In this document: piece after piece, positions 36,703 through 48,850 of the stretch
Layout of the letters: each line of letters opens with the position of its first letter
How positions within the stretch are numbered: the stretch's first letter is position 1
DNA from: Paramacrobiotus metropolitanus
Lineage: Eukaryota > Tardigrada > Eutardigrada > Parachela > Macrobiotidae
Assembly (NCBI RefSeq): GCF_019649055.1
Contig: NW_026570308.1
Location: 372,001-436,000 of the forward strand
Length of the DNA stretch: 64,000 nt
Direction of reading: 5' to 3'
Program-made: the position numbers and the translations under genes
The notes under the pieces: model-generated
What the model saw: the letters and a program-made list of their open reading frames with translations, nothing else
Databases searched by the model: none
Told to the model about the DNA's origin: nothing

Positions 36703-39700
36703 TCACAACATTATTAGTGCACCCGGCATTTTTCCATTTTTCTTCTTTTTGTCCGCTACCAGCTCCTTCTCTTCGTCTTGTTTTTCAGCGGCTTTACTAG
36801 CCCGCCTTTCTTTAAGCATTACACGTAACACACAGATGAAGTACCGGTAGTTCCACAGGATGTAAACCGTCAGCAGCAGCAGCAGACCGGGCAGCTGTAC
36901 ACGTTCCGGTAGAAAGAACCCTACCACCGAGTAGGGCATGATCAACCAGCTGATCATCTGACGCAGCAGCGTGACGATGGTGTAGTGTACGGTGGCCCAC
37001 AGCGAACACACGCAAAATGGCGGCTGAAAATCCTGTATACCGCTATTCATGGTCAGCGTAGTCTGATGTTTATCTGTCTTGCTCATGGTCAGCATTGCAT
37101 TCGTAGCTTCGGTTGGCGGCGGCAAGGACTGTTGGGGACCGGAGTTGCTCTTCATGCGACGTTTGTACGCGTCCCTGTACTGTTTGCCTAACAATAAAGA
37201 TATGCACCTGTTGTTTTGTAAAATAAATGACTAAACAAATTGAAGCCGGATAGTTCAGTTTGCAGTCAAATAATCATTTAAAAAAGTTTTGAACAGTAGA
37301 AATATGCAAAAGGAATACACGCAAGACGCAGAAACCGGCAGCACTTGATTTGATCAAACAGACCAACGCTTGTCTGCGCAATATGCCAGAAAACGAAGCA
37401 TCTCCATTTTTTTTATACGGCATTTTACCTACACTGCGATACTTTACTCAGTTGGTTAATAAATTATTACACATGTAAATGTTAGATTTAATAAAGATTA
37501 CTTACAGTACGATAGAGTGCGATCATAAGGACGAGCCTATCCATGCCGTACCCATGCGTTTCCCAGATAAAATCTGCTCCACAACCCAGGCAAACGCAAT
37601 CAGCGCCAGCACCGGATTCATTACAAATATCGCGGAAACTCTTCGAATCGGACGGATGGCATTTGCTGCACTGCGCAATGAAGACGATGGCGTAGGGGAG
37701 ACTGTAATTATTCCCGATGAAGCAACATTTCATCATGCCTTAACCTAAACCATGTATTGTATTTTCTGTTTACTAACCGCTCCCACTGTTTTCCTTCGCT
37801 CCATGAAGTACAGTCTGTAAGCATCTCCGCTACACAATCCACGATGAAAATCACAAGTAGCATAAGCAGCGCTACGATGATGAGGACAACACAAACCACC
37901 ACGGCTCCACCAATGCCGGTAACCGTCAGCGCTCCCGCTAAAAGAAGCGGTGCGCCACTGATCAGAAGCAGAAAGCTGCACCACACCAGAAAAAACCATT
38001 CCACCGCTGACGGCAATAAAGGGGCAGAGCTGGTGAGAGGTGCCGCGGTACTTGCATTGGAGATCGACAGTTGATCGTAAACCAGATCCGCCCAGTACGA
38101 TAACATGGCCGTGCTTTGGGAAAATCCCTGAAATAACAGCACTTCGGAGGCTCTTGTTGGGTGCTCTGCGTTCGGTTTTTTTTATATGGTTTTGTAAATT
38201 TGTAGTGAATTTCTTCCAAAACAGAATATCACGTTTAGCATATTCCGAATTTTATTTTACAGCTATCAAAAGCATGCAAAACGAATTTGCATGAAGCATG
38301 ACAAGAGACATACAGCATCTGTCGATCGTTGCTTACCGTTGTCGGAGTGGGCACACAGGACTCATGGCTCATGACCCGAACCCAGTAATCCCAGGCCCAG
38401 GGAGCATCGGCACGCATCGGAGTGCTGAGTAGGTGGTTCACCTGGGGAAAACGCATTAACAGCGGTTCCCCGATATTAGCGGAGACGACGAAGCAGGCCA
38501 CAAAGAATGTTATCGTGCTATACAGGAACGAACGACCGTTTCGCCCTTTTCTACCATTTCTTGCTGCGTCATCCTTTATTTGTCCGGCATTCGGCTGATC
38601 ATCTTGTATTAATGGCTTAGGCTGCTGCCCGACTCCAAATAATCGCCTGTACAGTGATCTACCAACAAATAAGGTCACACGTTAGAAATACAGGGCATAA
38701 TCCAGTAGTTGCAGTATCGCAGTCAGCATTGTAATAACTGCTTGTAATGCGTAGAAAAACAGTATAATTTAAAATATTATTCCATTTCTGTTGGACCGCC
38801 CAATCAAAAGGCCATCTGACCAAAATATTATGTTGAAGCCGCCGTTAATTTCGGTTACATAACAGATTTGGTTTTTTTATCTGTACTCCGAAAATAATTT
38901 CTGCGCGTCATATGCGTATACTTCACATAAACGTCGAATCACTTGGCCATTGTTACTGAGCAAACAAAATGGGATATGTGGTGAGAAAGGAATGAAGTCC
39001 TGAATTACTGTGAGTCGTTACCTGCATTTGTTTATGATCCACACCGAATAGCATTCCGTCATCCACACTCCCCATATGCGACCGATGCAATGCACTCCCA
39101 GAAGAACCACCAGCAGTACACAGCTCGGGAAAGCGGCTCCCTCACCCGCAGTGCGCACGATGACCGCGACAAGAAATCCCGCTACTGTGACAACCGGCAG
39201 AGCGCATAAGATTAGCCAGAACACAAGAAAGCCCAACAAACACACGACTCCCAGGAGCAGATGGAGAAACAAAAACGGAATCCAGGAGGTATGGTGGTGG
39301 TTTGTATCATAGCGCAAAAACGCCGTAATGCGTTGGCAGCACGGGAGATGCTTCGTGAACCTCGAGAATTTCCAGTGACGATTGGCGTAGAGGGACAAAC
39401 CGACAGACACCCCCAAGATGGCCGTTGTGCAGATGGCAGCGAAGGTGGCCACGTAGCCGACGATGGCACGTGGTGCGCTGACGCTGGTCACGGCTGCGCC
39501 ATGGGAGGCGATAACGGGAGTTGACTGTTTCCAACTAGCCACCATTCTATCCCAGAAACATCCACTTTTGCCCTAAGCAGTTGCAATACGTTATGGTTTC
39601 TAGTTGTGGCTTTATTCGAACAATCAATACCGCAAATGGTATCAGAAGGTGATACTTCTACGTCTTTTTAAATAAATCGATAATATCTCAACGACGATTA

Positions 39701-39996
39701 GTATTTCAAAGAAACGCGTGTTCAAAAGCACCCAAATTTGAATTTATAAAAACACATACGTTATTCAACAATCTAATTCTTACGATTATGGCATACGAAA
39801 CGCCATGAACAAAACCAGTCAGTATGTTGGGATCGACGCGGGTTGTTTGCCATTCAGGAAAAATACGTGTTCCCAGTTTAGCAGAGATTTGACAGCTAAT
39901 CCAGAGAACGACAAGGGCTTCCACCATAATTTCTTGATAAACCCACGCATGGTCCTTATCAAGGCGCTTTCTTAACGTTCTTCGGTGCTTCTCCAT
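36703..39996 (-). CDS. Tandem membrane protein family, copy 6 (six exons, intact, 702 aa)
   Basis: Exons are A 39996-39784, B 39572-39022, C 38658-38337, D 38127-37778, E1 37701-37506 and E2 37179-36703; total 2109 nt, in frame. Unlike its paralogues the terminal exon is split by an extra phase 0 intron (donor GTAAGT after 37506, acceptor before 37179). E1 encodes a cysteine module with CSKC and later CVCLGCGADF, which fits a small zinc ribbon. E2 has PPFCVCSLWATVHY, MPYSVVGFFLPERVQLPG and a Lys/Glu-rich tail. Exon C has a GRKGRNGR basic run, a membrane segment and the FPQVNHLLS form of the family motif, then a WDYW block. B is 30 nt shorter than in copies 4 and 8. The model assumes E1 and E2 belong together; phases support this. 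Confidence 0.78.
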
Positions 39997-40052
39997 TACG
40001 ACCAGTTACAGAGTAATGAAAGAACCTAAAAGGAACACAGTTAAACAGAGGA

Positions 40053-40068
40053 TTTAATCTAGATTAAA
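40053..40068 (-). promoter_or_regulatory. Perfect 16-bp palindrome upstream of copy 6
   Basis: TTTAATCTAGATTAAA is a perfect palindrome starting 57 bases upstream of the start codon at 39996. It is the most symmetric version of the site found in copies 4-8. Confidence 0.45.
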
Positions 40069-41694
40069 CCCACATCTCGGAAGTGTCGACGCTCTAGCAG
40101 ACTACGGCAACTTATAATAAGCGCCTCCGTAGCGTTAACCGTTGCATGTGGTCCTGTTTGTTTGCCTCATACTGGAAACGCATCGAGGTAATTGTGTACG
40201 AGTTTGGCTGGGCATGAGATTTAAAGCAATCTGGTGAGATCAATATCGACTCCTCGTAACCGTTCGATTCGTACGTCCGCGATGTAAAAATGTTAAATTG
40301 CAATGCGTCGTTGTTATAAGCTGATCCAGCGGATACCGTGTGCCGCTGCTAGGTAAAATCAGGTAGATTCATACTTCCCTTTCATACTCCCACACGCAAG
40401 GTTTTCATCTATCCTGGATGTGGGATACTATTTTTATTTCAGTCACAGCCAATATGTCGTGCTTGCGTAGATACCGTAACCGCAGCCGCACGAGTTTAAA
40501 CCAATGCTCAGTAAGTCAGTATTACGTAACTTAATGCAGAGATGTCCTTAATGCAGAGTACAATCTGGGGCGATGACCGCTTAATGCTATTAAGCGGATC
40601 ACTGCCCCAAACTGCCCTCTGCATGTCTTTTTGCAGAAAATCCGTCGACAGTGAGATGCGCTGCTGTTTGTGTGCTCTGTAACTTTCAGGGCTTCGTGGA
40701 TTTGAAAAGTGTTACTTTGCCGTTTTCGGTATAAACTAGAATAATACTGCACTTGTGACTTGACTGACCATCTAACAGTACAATCGATAAGCATGTGATT
40801 GCCAACCGATGGGGAATTGCAGTGTGTATAGTGTCCACGGTCCAGTAATGCATGAAATTCTACAAGGATAAATATTTATTTGCACCATTTTATGACGTAA
40901 AGTTGCTGTAATCCATTTTAAACAATGGCTGAAGAGGCAGATATGGTATACAGCTAATGCGATCATGCGAACAATTATGCAAATGCTTTTCTATTTTAGC
41001 AAACGGAAAACTACAGTATAAGCAATTACCAAAGGAAAGAATTTATTTAAGAAAAATTACTGAAGTATATTATGCGAAGCCTCTGCAAACCACAGGCCCG
41101 CTATAGGTTTTTTCAGTTGCAGCTGCGGTGTCGTTCCGAAAATGCATAAATCTGCTATTGGCACAACCACAAAAGCAGAAAATGTAAATTACTGCGTAAG
41201 GCTCAACGATATTTCGTCGACCAACACTCCGGCGACCGACACAATGTCGGCCACACTACATCGATCGTTACAAGGGTGACGACTAAGATAAACATAAGAA
41301 AACAAAAAAAAACGTAAGAAAACATAATAAAGCATAAGAAAATATAGGAGAACATAAGAAGCATAAGGAAACGTAAGAAAACCTAAGAAAACTAAGAAAA
41401 GAAAATCAAGAGGATTTAGGCTCATTTAGCTACACACTAGCTCAATGTCGTGACGGTTCGATATCATGTCTGTTCGACGACGTGACGGTTGACGAAATGG
41501 TGAGTCACCACTAAGTAATACTTCAGCGATGTACAGTCTGCAGTGCGATGCAAAGTTACGCGCAGTCTCGCAGTGATAGGGTCGCCGGATTAGCGATGAT
41601 GCCATTCATGCCAGTTGTTGGCTAGGTGGTATGGGTACCCGTGCATGTTGTCGCCGCAGGTACTTTCCATCTTGGCATGCTTGCTGTTGGAGCA
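40069..41694. other. Intergenic region between copies 6 and 7
   Basis: No supported gene. It contains the cataagaaaa minisatellite (41280-41405) and, near 40190-40280, the shared 5' flank block agatcaatat. Confidence 0.4.
41280..41405. repeat. Minisatellite of about 10-base cataagaaaa units
   Basis: Imperfect tandem units related to cataagaaaa/cgtaagaaaa run from 41280 to 41405. The complementary motif ttttcttatg recurs at 50345-50475, so the two tracts are in opposite orientation about 9 kb apart. Confidence 0.7.
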
Positions 41695-44600
41695 TCATCC
41701 ACACGAACGTGTAACGACTTCATTTTTCACCTTTATTTTTCCCGATTGCGCCGTTTTCTCCCGTTTCTGTTCTTCCTGTTGCTTTTCGGCGGCATCATCA
41801 GCGCGTTTTTCTTTGCGCAGCTGCCACGCAGTGCGAATCATTTCGCCATAGTGCCACAGCAAATATGCCGTCAGCAGCCACAACAGTCCGGGCAGTTGTA
41901 AGCGTTCTGGCAGGAAGAACGCAACAACGGGAAACGGCAAGCTTACTCCGGCAATGTTATTTCGCAGCACTACGATAGTGGCACACTGCACATTAGCCCA
42001 TAACGAGCAAACACAGAAGGGTTTGTCGGTTATTTCTGAGTTCTTCTGTGAGCACATTTTTGTGGCTGGTTCTGGCATGACCGCCTGCTGTTTTGCGCTG
42101 CTTGCCTGGAGGTTTTCCGAAGTGTTCTCGTCCAAGGAACCCTCTGCCTTCTGCTTCTCCGAATGGTCAAGACAATCTCGAATACTCGCTTCGATGCCAT
42201 CCTTATTGCAATCTGCACAGTGACGAATATTAGGGCCTATGTCGTCCACGGAACCGTTTCGACCGTCTGGGTTTAACTGACCGTTTTCCATGGTATCATA
42301 GTCGCGGAAATGGCTAAAAAAAATTCAAAAATTATTTCTATAGCGGGTTACATCCGATTAGCGAAGTTCAATGCCTTCGACAGATGTTGCTCATCGAATC
42401 AGGATCAAAATTAGCATGTGGACGTGTTTTTAGTTTCAGACAATAACCGGTTTCCGTCGACAGGCCCTAGCAGCCGATCAGATTTTCAATTGTAAGCAGA
42501 CCCATTTGGACATTTGCGCGATAGTTAATACTGCGTACTATACTTACGTAGCACGCTCCATCCGGCTTCTCATTTGGGGAAAAAGTGAGTTGACAGCGGC
42601 TGCCAGGGCTTTATAGAGAATATGCAAGATAGCATATACAATGGTAACTGCGGAGAATATCAGACCAGCCGCTAGAATTACGACCACGACCAGCACCTCC
42701 AATGTTACTAATAAAGCTAATGGCGCATCACTTAGTACGACAAGGATGCCGGTCCACACCATGAATATCCAGTCCACCACGGGCGATAACGATGGGGCAA
42801 ATCCCATCAAAAGAGCAGACGTGCTAGTCGTGGAGGCACGCAGTTCGTCGTATGCAAGATCGGTCCAGTAAGACATCATCGCCAGGTTCTGGGCAAAACC
42901 CTGCCATATAAATCAAAAGGTACAAAATTCTGCCAAGTATACAATATTATAGGTTTTAGGTATAATATATCTGTATTTTGCATCGAGCGCAGCGAGTTGC
43001 TGCAATTAGCGGAAGTGACCCGATGCATGGTGCCCAATTTGGGTACAATAACGAAAACTTTCACTTTCGCACACTCCCAAACACCTTTTTGCAGGCTTAA
43101 ACTTTTCAAAACCTTATTTCGCCCATAATTTCCCAAACAGATATTGCGCGCACAAACGGCTTTTACAACAGTGCATACAAATCATGATTTGTACATCATG
43201 ATTTGCAGTCTATAGCCAAATGATCATTTGGCTATAGATTGCAACAAAACAATGCGAGAAGGTGCTTGGAAGTGCGCGAAAGTAACAGTCGTTAACTATT
43301 CTGCAATTGACTTCATTCACTGATATAATGGGATGTTATTCACATCACAGGTGCCATTATCGCTTGTTGAAGAGCCGTGCTGCGATTTTTAAGAAACAAT
43401 AGCGCCAAATTTGTTTTACGTAATATGTTCAAATATGTACATAAAATCTTCGAGATCTAGACATGTTGTACCAGAATTTCTTTCGCAACTTCGTCGAATA
43501 ACATTCCGTCATCCACACTCCCCAAACGCGGCCAGTACAGTGTACACCCAGCAGAGAAACAAACAGCACACTGCAAGGAAACGCGGCTTCCTCACCGGCG
43601 AATCGAATAATTACTGAGACCATTACTCCCGCCACTGTGACAACCGGCAGAGCGCAGACGAAACACCACACCCAGACTAAGCATAATATATTGACTGCCG
43701 CCAGGACGAAGTGCAACAGCAGGAAGATAATCCATGAAGCGTTGGGGTCTTTATAATCCGCCCAGTAATCCCGTCGGGTCTTGTCGTAGCCGAAAAACGT
43801 TGTGACGTGGTGGCAATACGGCAGATGCTGCGTGAATCGCGGGAATCTCCACCGACGGTTGACGAAGAGGGATAAGCCGACGGACACACCCAAGATGGCC
43901 GTTGTGCAGATGGCCGCGAAGGTAGCCACATAGCCAACAGCGACACGGGCTGGGCTAGTTTCGACCGCCATACTACCACCATCCGCGGCGATTACAAGAG
44001 GAAAATGCTTCCAGCTGGCGACCATGCTGTCCCAGAAGCAGCCATTTGCTCCCTAACCAAACAACAATATCAGTTTTTACATTTCCTCATTCTCGTAAAT
44101 TTGTAACATGGCAGAGAAGAGCAATATTTCGAGTTCAACCCATGACGTAAATCACCAATAATATTTCAAGGAAAAAATGCGTTCGAATACACCAAGCAAA
44201 CTTTAAATTCTCGAAATTCAATTTTTGATTTATTTTTTACTTCCATTAATTTTTATTATTACATGTATGATTCTGTAAATTTGCTGGAGATTGCTGTTTC
44301 CAAGTTTACCCCCACGCAGTCGTAAGAGAACCGCCTAATTCCCTAACAACTAAAATGCAACTCTGCACTCGTACTGCTGTGGTAATGGCTTCGCATTTCA
44401 CCAAACGTAAAGATAAAACTTAGATTACTTCGACATATATAGTATATCATTTATTATCATGTACGCATGATGCGGCTAATAGTAACACAGACTGTGACGG
44501 GAATACTGCTCATTTTGTAGCAAGCTCAGTACTTGCAGCAAAGTTAAAGTCGTCGAGACAGAAAGTAATTTTTTTCGGAAAAACAATTCAACAAGACATT

Positions 44601-44914
44601 TATTAATTTTCGATATTAAAGAGCTTTTTCGGAAGAACAATGCAATCAAGCATTTAGCAATTTTTGGTTTTAAAGAGCTGCCATTAGTTTACAATGCTCA
44701 CATTCAAAATGCCCAAAATGATACCATCTGACAAAGTCAATCGGCTGGGATCGACGCGCGTTGTTTTCCATTCCGGATAAATCCGCGTTCCGAGTTTAAC
44801 AGAGATTTGGCAGCCAAACCACAAGACAACGAGGGCTTCTAATATAATTTCCTGGTATACCCATGCACGGTTCTTATCCAAGCACTGTTTGAACGTCCTC
44901 CTATATTTTCCCAT
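41695..44914 (-). pseudogene. Tandem membrane protein family, copy 7 (exon C missing)
   Basis: Exons are A 44914-44702, B 44052-43472, D 42900-42548 and E 42313-41695, all with family splice sites and good coding quality. No exon C was found between 43471 and 42901. Without it B (phase 2 exit) joins D (phase 0 entry) out of frame, and the sum of 1766 nt is not divisible by three. The gap instead holds an inverted-repeat element at about 43057-43290. Exon D reads SYWTDLAYDELR, SPVVDWIFMVWTGILVVL, and a second hydrophobic block. Exon E begins with FRDYDTMENG, then FCVCSLWANVQC and FFLPERLQLPGLLWLL. Either exon C was lost with the insertion, or an unrecognised replacement exon restores the frame. 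Confidence 0.72.
43057..43290. repeat. Foldback (inverted repeat) element in copy 7 intron
   Basis: The left side (ctttcactttcgcacactcc, caaacacctttttgc) and right side (gcgagaaggtgcttgg, aagtgcgcgaaagt) are imperfect reverse complements. The centre holds a perfect 30-bp palindrome at 43209-43238 (half TCTATAGCCAAATGA) and a smaller one near 43180. The arms resemble those of the foldback at 50955-53024, so they may be one family. It sits where exon C is expected. Confidence 0.65.
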
Positions 44915-44969
44915 TGCTGCAAATTAGCAGTCTTGGTGATCCTTCTCAGAATACAGTAAAAACGATGTG

Positions 44970-44986
44970 TCAAATTTAGATTAGAG
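44970..44986 (-). promoter_or_regulatory. Conserved upstream near-palindrome, copy 7
   Basis: TCAAATTTAGATTAGAG begins 56 bases upstream of the start codon at 44914 and aligns with the sites of copies 4-6 and 8. Confidence 0.4.
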
Positions 44987-45213
44987 CCGGTTTTTTATGT
45001 GCTGCAAGACCGCGCACAAGCATTTGTGACTGATGCTGGCCGGAAATGCGCCTGATCCTGTGGGCTCGATGCAAAACAGCAGAGAATGTAGACAACATGA
45101 GTAATGCGGCAAGCCCATGGTTTACTCTCGCAAATCTGTTATATTCAATATTGACTTGACAGATCCGCACCATCAACTCGGAACACCCGAATGAGTACGT
45201 ACTATGTCTTCAG

Positions 45214-46192
45214 TAAGGCGTACAAAACGCGCAAAATTAAAATTATGTGAAGTGGTGAGTTATGAATGGTGATCTATAATTAGTGAATAATAACTGCTGA
45301 TAGATTAGTGTTGATTAGAAAATGGTGATGTGAAAGTGATGGTTTGAAAGCGGTGATTTTGAGTTAATCGGTAATTTATATGCGTGAGTTCAGAGCGGGG
45401 AGTTAAGAGCGGTGAGTTCAAAAGTGGTGAGTTTAAACTACTGATGTAATAGTGGTGATTTGAATGTGGTGACTTAGTAACGTAACTGGCGCGTTGTGCA
45501 CCGGAAAAGCGATTACGACGTTTGTGGTTCTGCTGAGTCATCTGTGTCTGTCATTCAGCTGTGCTAGTTTTACTGTTTGCACTTTACACTTTACAGTACT
45601 TACTTGCGATTTGCGAATATGCGTCTAGCTTTTAAAACTGGATTCTTCCCGTTCTTCCCATTTTTTGGGTTTCCTAGGAATTTTTTGATTCCTGCGGCAG
45701 TTATTTGATTTGTCATTTGGAAAATGGAAGTTGATGGAGAAGTTCTGGAGAACCTTCCAGTACAAATAACATTTCCATTTCCAGTACAAATAACTGTCAC
45801 TTCCAAAAAATACGTTAAATTCCACTCACTCATTGGAACTGGTAGGGTGGAATGGGAATTTACAAAAACTCAGAAAAAATTCTAAGTCCGGAAATTAGGC
45901 TTCCGGTTGACGAGGCGGCAGTCACGTTGCTGAATCACCACTCTATCATCACCACTTTTTAATCACCCCAGTCTTATCATCATTGTTAAATCAGCAGTAT
46001 CTAATCAGCACTATCTGATCAGCACTATTTAATCAGCACTATTGATTCACCATTTTGAATCACCACTTAAAGATCACCGAATTAATTAAAATCAACAGTT
46101 ATTAATGAAAAGTTATTATTCACTACCTATAGCTCACCACTCATAACTCACCACTTCACGTAATTTTAATTTTGCGCGTTTTGTACGCCATA
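45214..46192. mobile_element. Foldback DNA element with long inverted repeats
   Basis: Left end TAAGGCGTACAAAACGCGC and right end (reverse complement TATGGCGTACAAAACGCGC) begin inverted repeats that match for more than 80 bases. A likely 6-bp target duplication CTTCAG flanks it (45208-45213 and 46193-46198). The interior carries tandem gtggtgagtt-type units in the left half and the reverse complement aactcaccac in the right half, so the whole element can fold back. No transposase frame is seen; it must be non-autonomous. It lies between copy 7 and the non-LTR element. Confidence 0.8.
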
Positions 46193-46328
46193 CTTCAGGG
46201 CGGATTGTACAATTTAGAACTAATTAAGTGGCGGCGTTATTTAATCAGGGCTGACTCAGCCTGACTGCTTTTCACTTTGGCTTTGCGGCGAAAAACGGTC
46301 ACATAAGCATCGTTCAGTATTTCATGCC

Positions 46329-48784
46329 ATGTTTTCTACAGCATTACGGTATTGTACTGGACAGTGCGTAATAATAGAGAGGCTGTGGAAGAAAAGATCG
46401 GGCGATGAAACACTTAGGAAAGCCGTAAACGCAAAGTTACAGGATGGGGATATAAGTGGCGCTGTAAAAGTTTTAACATCCGACGATTCTGTTGCAACGG
46501 TTTCGGATGAAGTCCTGGCGTCGCTTAAAGAAAAGCACCCTAATCCCCCTCCTGATATGAATTTCCCCTCGGCGCCTCCTGGTGGTACTCCCCCCGAGTT
46601 CTCATCGGAAGAAATCAACACCGCGCTGAAATCGTTCCCTGCTGGCTCTTCAGCCGGCCCCGACGGCCTGCGGGCGCAGCACTTGAAGGAACTTATTAAA
46701 GTCCCTGGAGAATGTGGTGAACTGCTCCTGACAGCCCTTACCAAGCTAGTAAATCACATCGTGTTCAAACCCATTCCCGACAGCATCCGTACGGTACTCT
46801 TTGGAGCCACGTTCATCCCATTGAATAAGAAAACGGGTGGAATTCGGCCCATAGCGATTGGGTGCACCATCAGGCGTCTTTGTGGCAAGCTGATTAGCAG
46901 ACGCGTGCAGTCAGAAATGGGGAGTTTGTTTCGTCCCGTGCAGCTGGGCTACGGAACTCAAGGCGGAGCTGAAGCAGCTGTACACGCAACCCGGAAGTTT
47001 CTGCGAGCTCACCCAGCCAGCCCCACTGTTTTGTTGAAGCTTGATTTTCGAAACGCTTTCAACACTATTCGGCGCGATATCGTTCTGGAGGAAGCAGCTG
47101 ATAAATTACCGAAATACTTTCACTTCATTCCTCAGTGTTACAGGGATTCCTCCACATTATTCTGCGACGAAACGACTATGCTGTCTGCCCACGGAGTGCA
47201 GCAGGGCGATCCTCTTGGTCCGTTGCTGTTTTGCCTCGCCTCCAACAAGCTGTCGAAAAGTCTCCAGTCCGATCTCAACGCATGGTATCTGGACGATGGG
47301 ACGGCTGGAGGAGACCCAGAAGTGGTTCTGGAGGATTTTATTAGAGTTTGTGATGATGCGCCAAAAATTGGTTTAGAGATTAACTTTGCAAAGTGCGAGT
47401 TGTATATTTATGGCGGGACTGAAGCGGAGCAGCAAGACATCTATGACCGATTTACCGTCGTCGCACCTGGAATTCAAAGGATGACTCCAGAGACGCTGGA
47501 ACTGCTTGGTGCTCCTCTTACGGACTGGTCAATCGGCCGCTGCTTGGACGGCAAAATTGACCAAATCAAAAAACTGACAGACTCACTGAGCGTCTTGCCG
47601 GCGCAGCAGGCGCTATTCCTCCTTAGAAACAGTCTATCGCTCCCAAGGCTTATGTATACGCTAAGAGCGGCCCCTTGCAACAAATATCCGGAGAAGCTAA
47701 AAGATTTCGACCACGTGATTAGGTCGAAAGCGGAAGAGATTACGAATGTTAATATGGATGAATGCACATACGGGCAAGCTACTCTGCCGGTCCAGTGTGG
47801 GGGCTTGGGACTGCCTAAAGCCGAAGAAATCGCAACGCCGGCCTATCTCTCCTCGCTATATTCGACCGACAAATTAGTACGCACTATTGTGCCTGAAGAT
47901 TGCCCCGATGATCGGTCTGACGTTGAGTTATACTGGCAGGAACGTACAGGAAAGGGTGCACCTGCGTTAGAAGACCGGAGTAACCAACGCTTGTGGTCGG
48001 ATATGCTGACTGCCGGGAAACTGGACGCCTTAATGGAGAGTGCCAACGTTATTGCATCTGCTCGTCTGTTGGCTGTCTCCACTAAGAATGCCAGTGCCTG
48101 GTTGCTTGCGCTACCGGTTGCTAGCCTTGGCACATTGCTGGACGATGCCGGTCTGCGGATCGCTGTTTCTTTGCGGATGGGTGCACCAGTATGCAAGGAG
48201 CATAAATGCCGTTGTGGGGAAATGGTTGACGCGTTTGGCTTACATGGCCTGTCGTGCATAAGAAGTCAAGGAAGGTTCAGGCGGCACGCCAGTCTGAACA
48301 GTGTAATCCAACGGAGTCTGGGTTCAGCAAAGGTGCCGACAATCTTGGAACCGCCCGGACTGAGCAGATTAGATGGGAAACGGCCGGATGGCTTATCACT
48401 CTTTCCTTGGAAAATGGCCTTCCTCTGATTTGGGATGTGACGGTTGTTGACACGTTCGCTACGTCGTATGTAGCCAGTTCATCAGAAGCCGCGGGATCTG
48501 CAGCTGATGACGCGGAAACACGAAAAAGAAACCTTTACTCGGAACTGACTGATCGACACTTTTTCGAACCAATCGCCCTCGAAACGATGGGAAGTTGCGG
48601 CGGTAGTACCCGTCATTTCATCAGCGAAGTTGGCCGACGCATTAAAGAGCAAACAGGAGAAGCGCGCGCCACCGAATTTTTGTGGCAACGTCTAAGTGTG
48701 GAAATTCAGCGCGGGAACGCTGCTTCTGTTCTGGGAACGGTTGGGTGTTCTAAACAGCTTGAAGAATTGTTCTTTTTGTTCTAA
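46329..48784 (+). CDS. Reverse transcriptase with C-terminal zinc finger and restriction-like endonuclease
   Basis: The first frame (699 codons to 48428) has RT motifs: SAGPDGLRAQHL near residue 115, KLDFRNAFNTI near 237, GVQQGDPLGPLLF near 295 and YLDD near 320. At residues about 620-645 a Cys/His finger reads CRCGEMVDAFGLHGLSC, followed by GRFRRH, EPPGLSRLDG and KRPDG. The endonuclease core continues in another frame (to 48784) with LIWDVTVVDTFATSY and a terminal IQRGNAASVLGTVG block, as in many invertebrate retroelements of this type. The frame change is near 48410 in a run of four A and fits one missing base. The enzyme would nick target DNA and copy its own RNA into it. Exact clade (R2-, NeSL- or CRE-like) is not assigned. 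Confidence 0.85.
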
Positions 48785-48850
48785 ATTGGTTTACCAAGTT
48801 CAAGTGTAAATGGCTTTTAGCTTGTACAATTTGTCAATAAAGTAATGTAT
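46329..48850 (+). mobile_element. Non-LTR retroelement with restriction-like endonuclease, 5' truncated
   Basis: A single ORF region followed by a short 3' UTR with AATAAA at 48836-48841. There is no apurinic endonuclease domain and no upstream DNA-binding finger, so the 5' end is probably incomplete. Its orientation is opposite to the surrounding array genes. Confidence 0.75.

Noticed and set aside
42876-43136. Minus-strand frame in the B-D gap of copy 7 as a possible exon C
   Set aside because: It lacks the basic run, membrane segment and W-x-YW motif of exon C and overlaps the foldback element.
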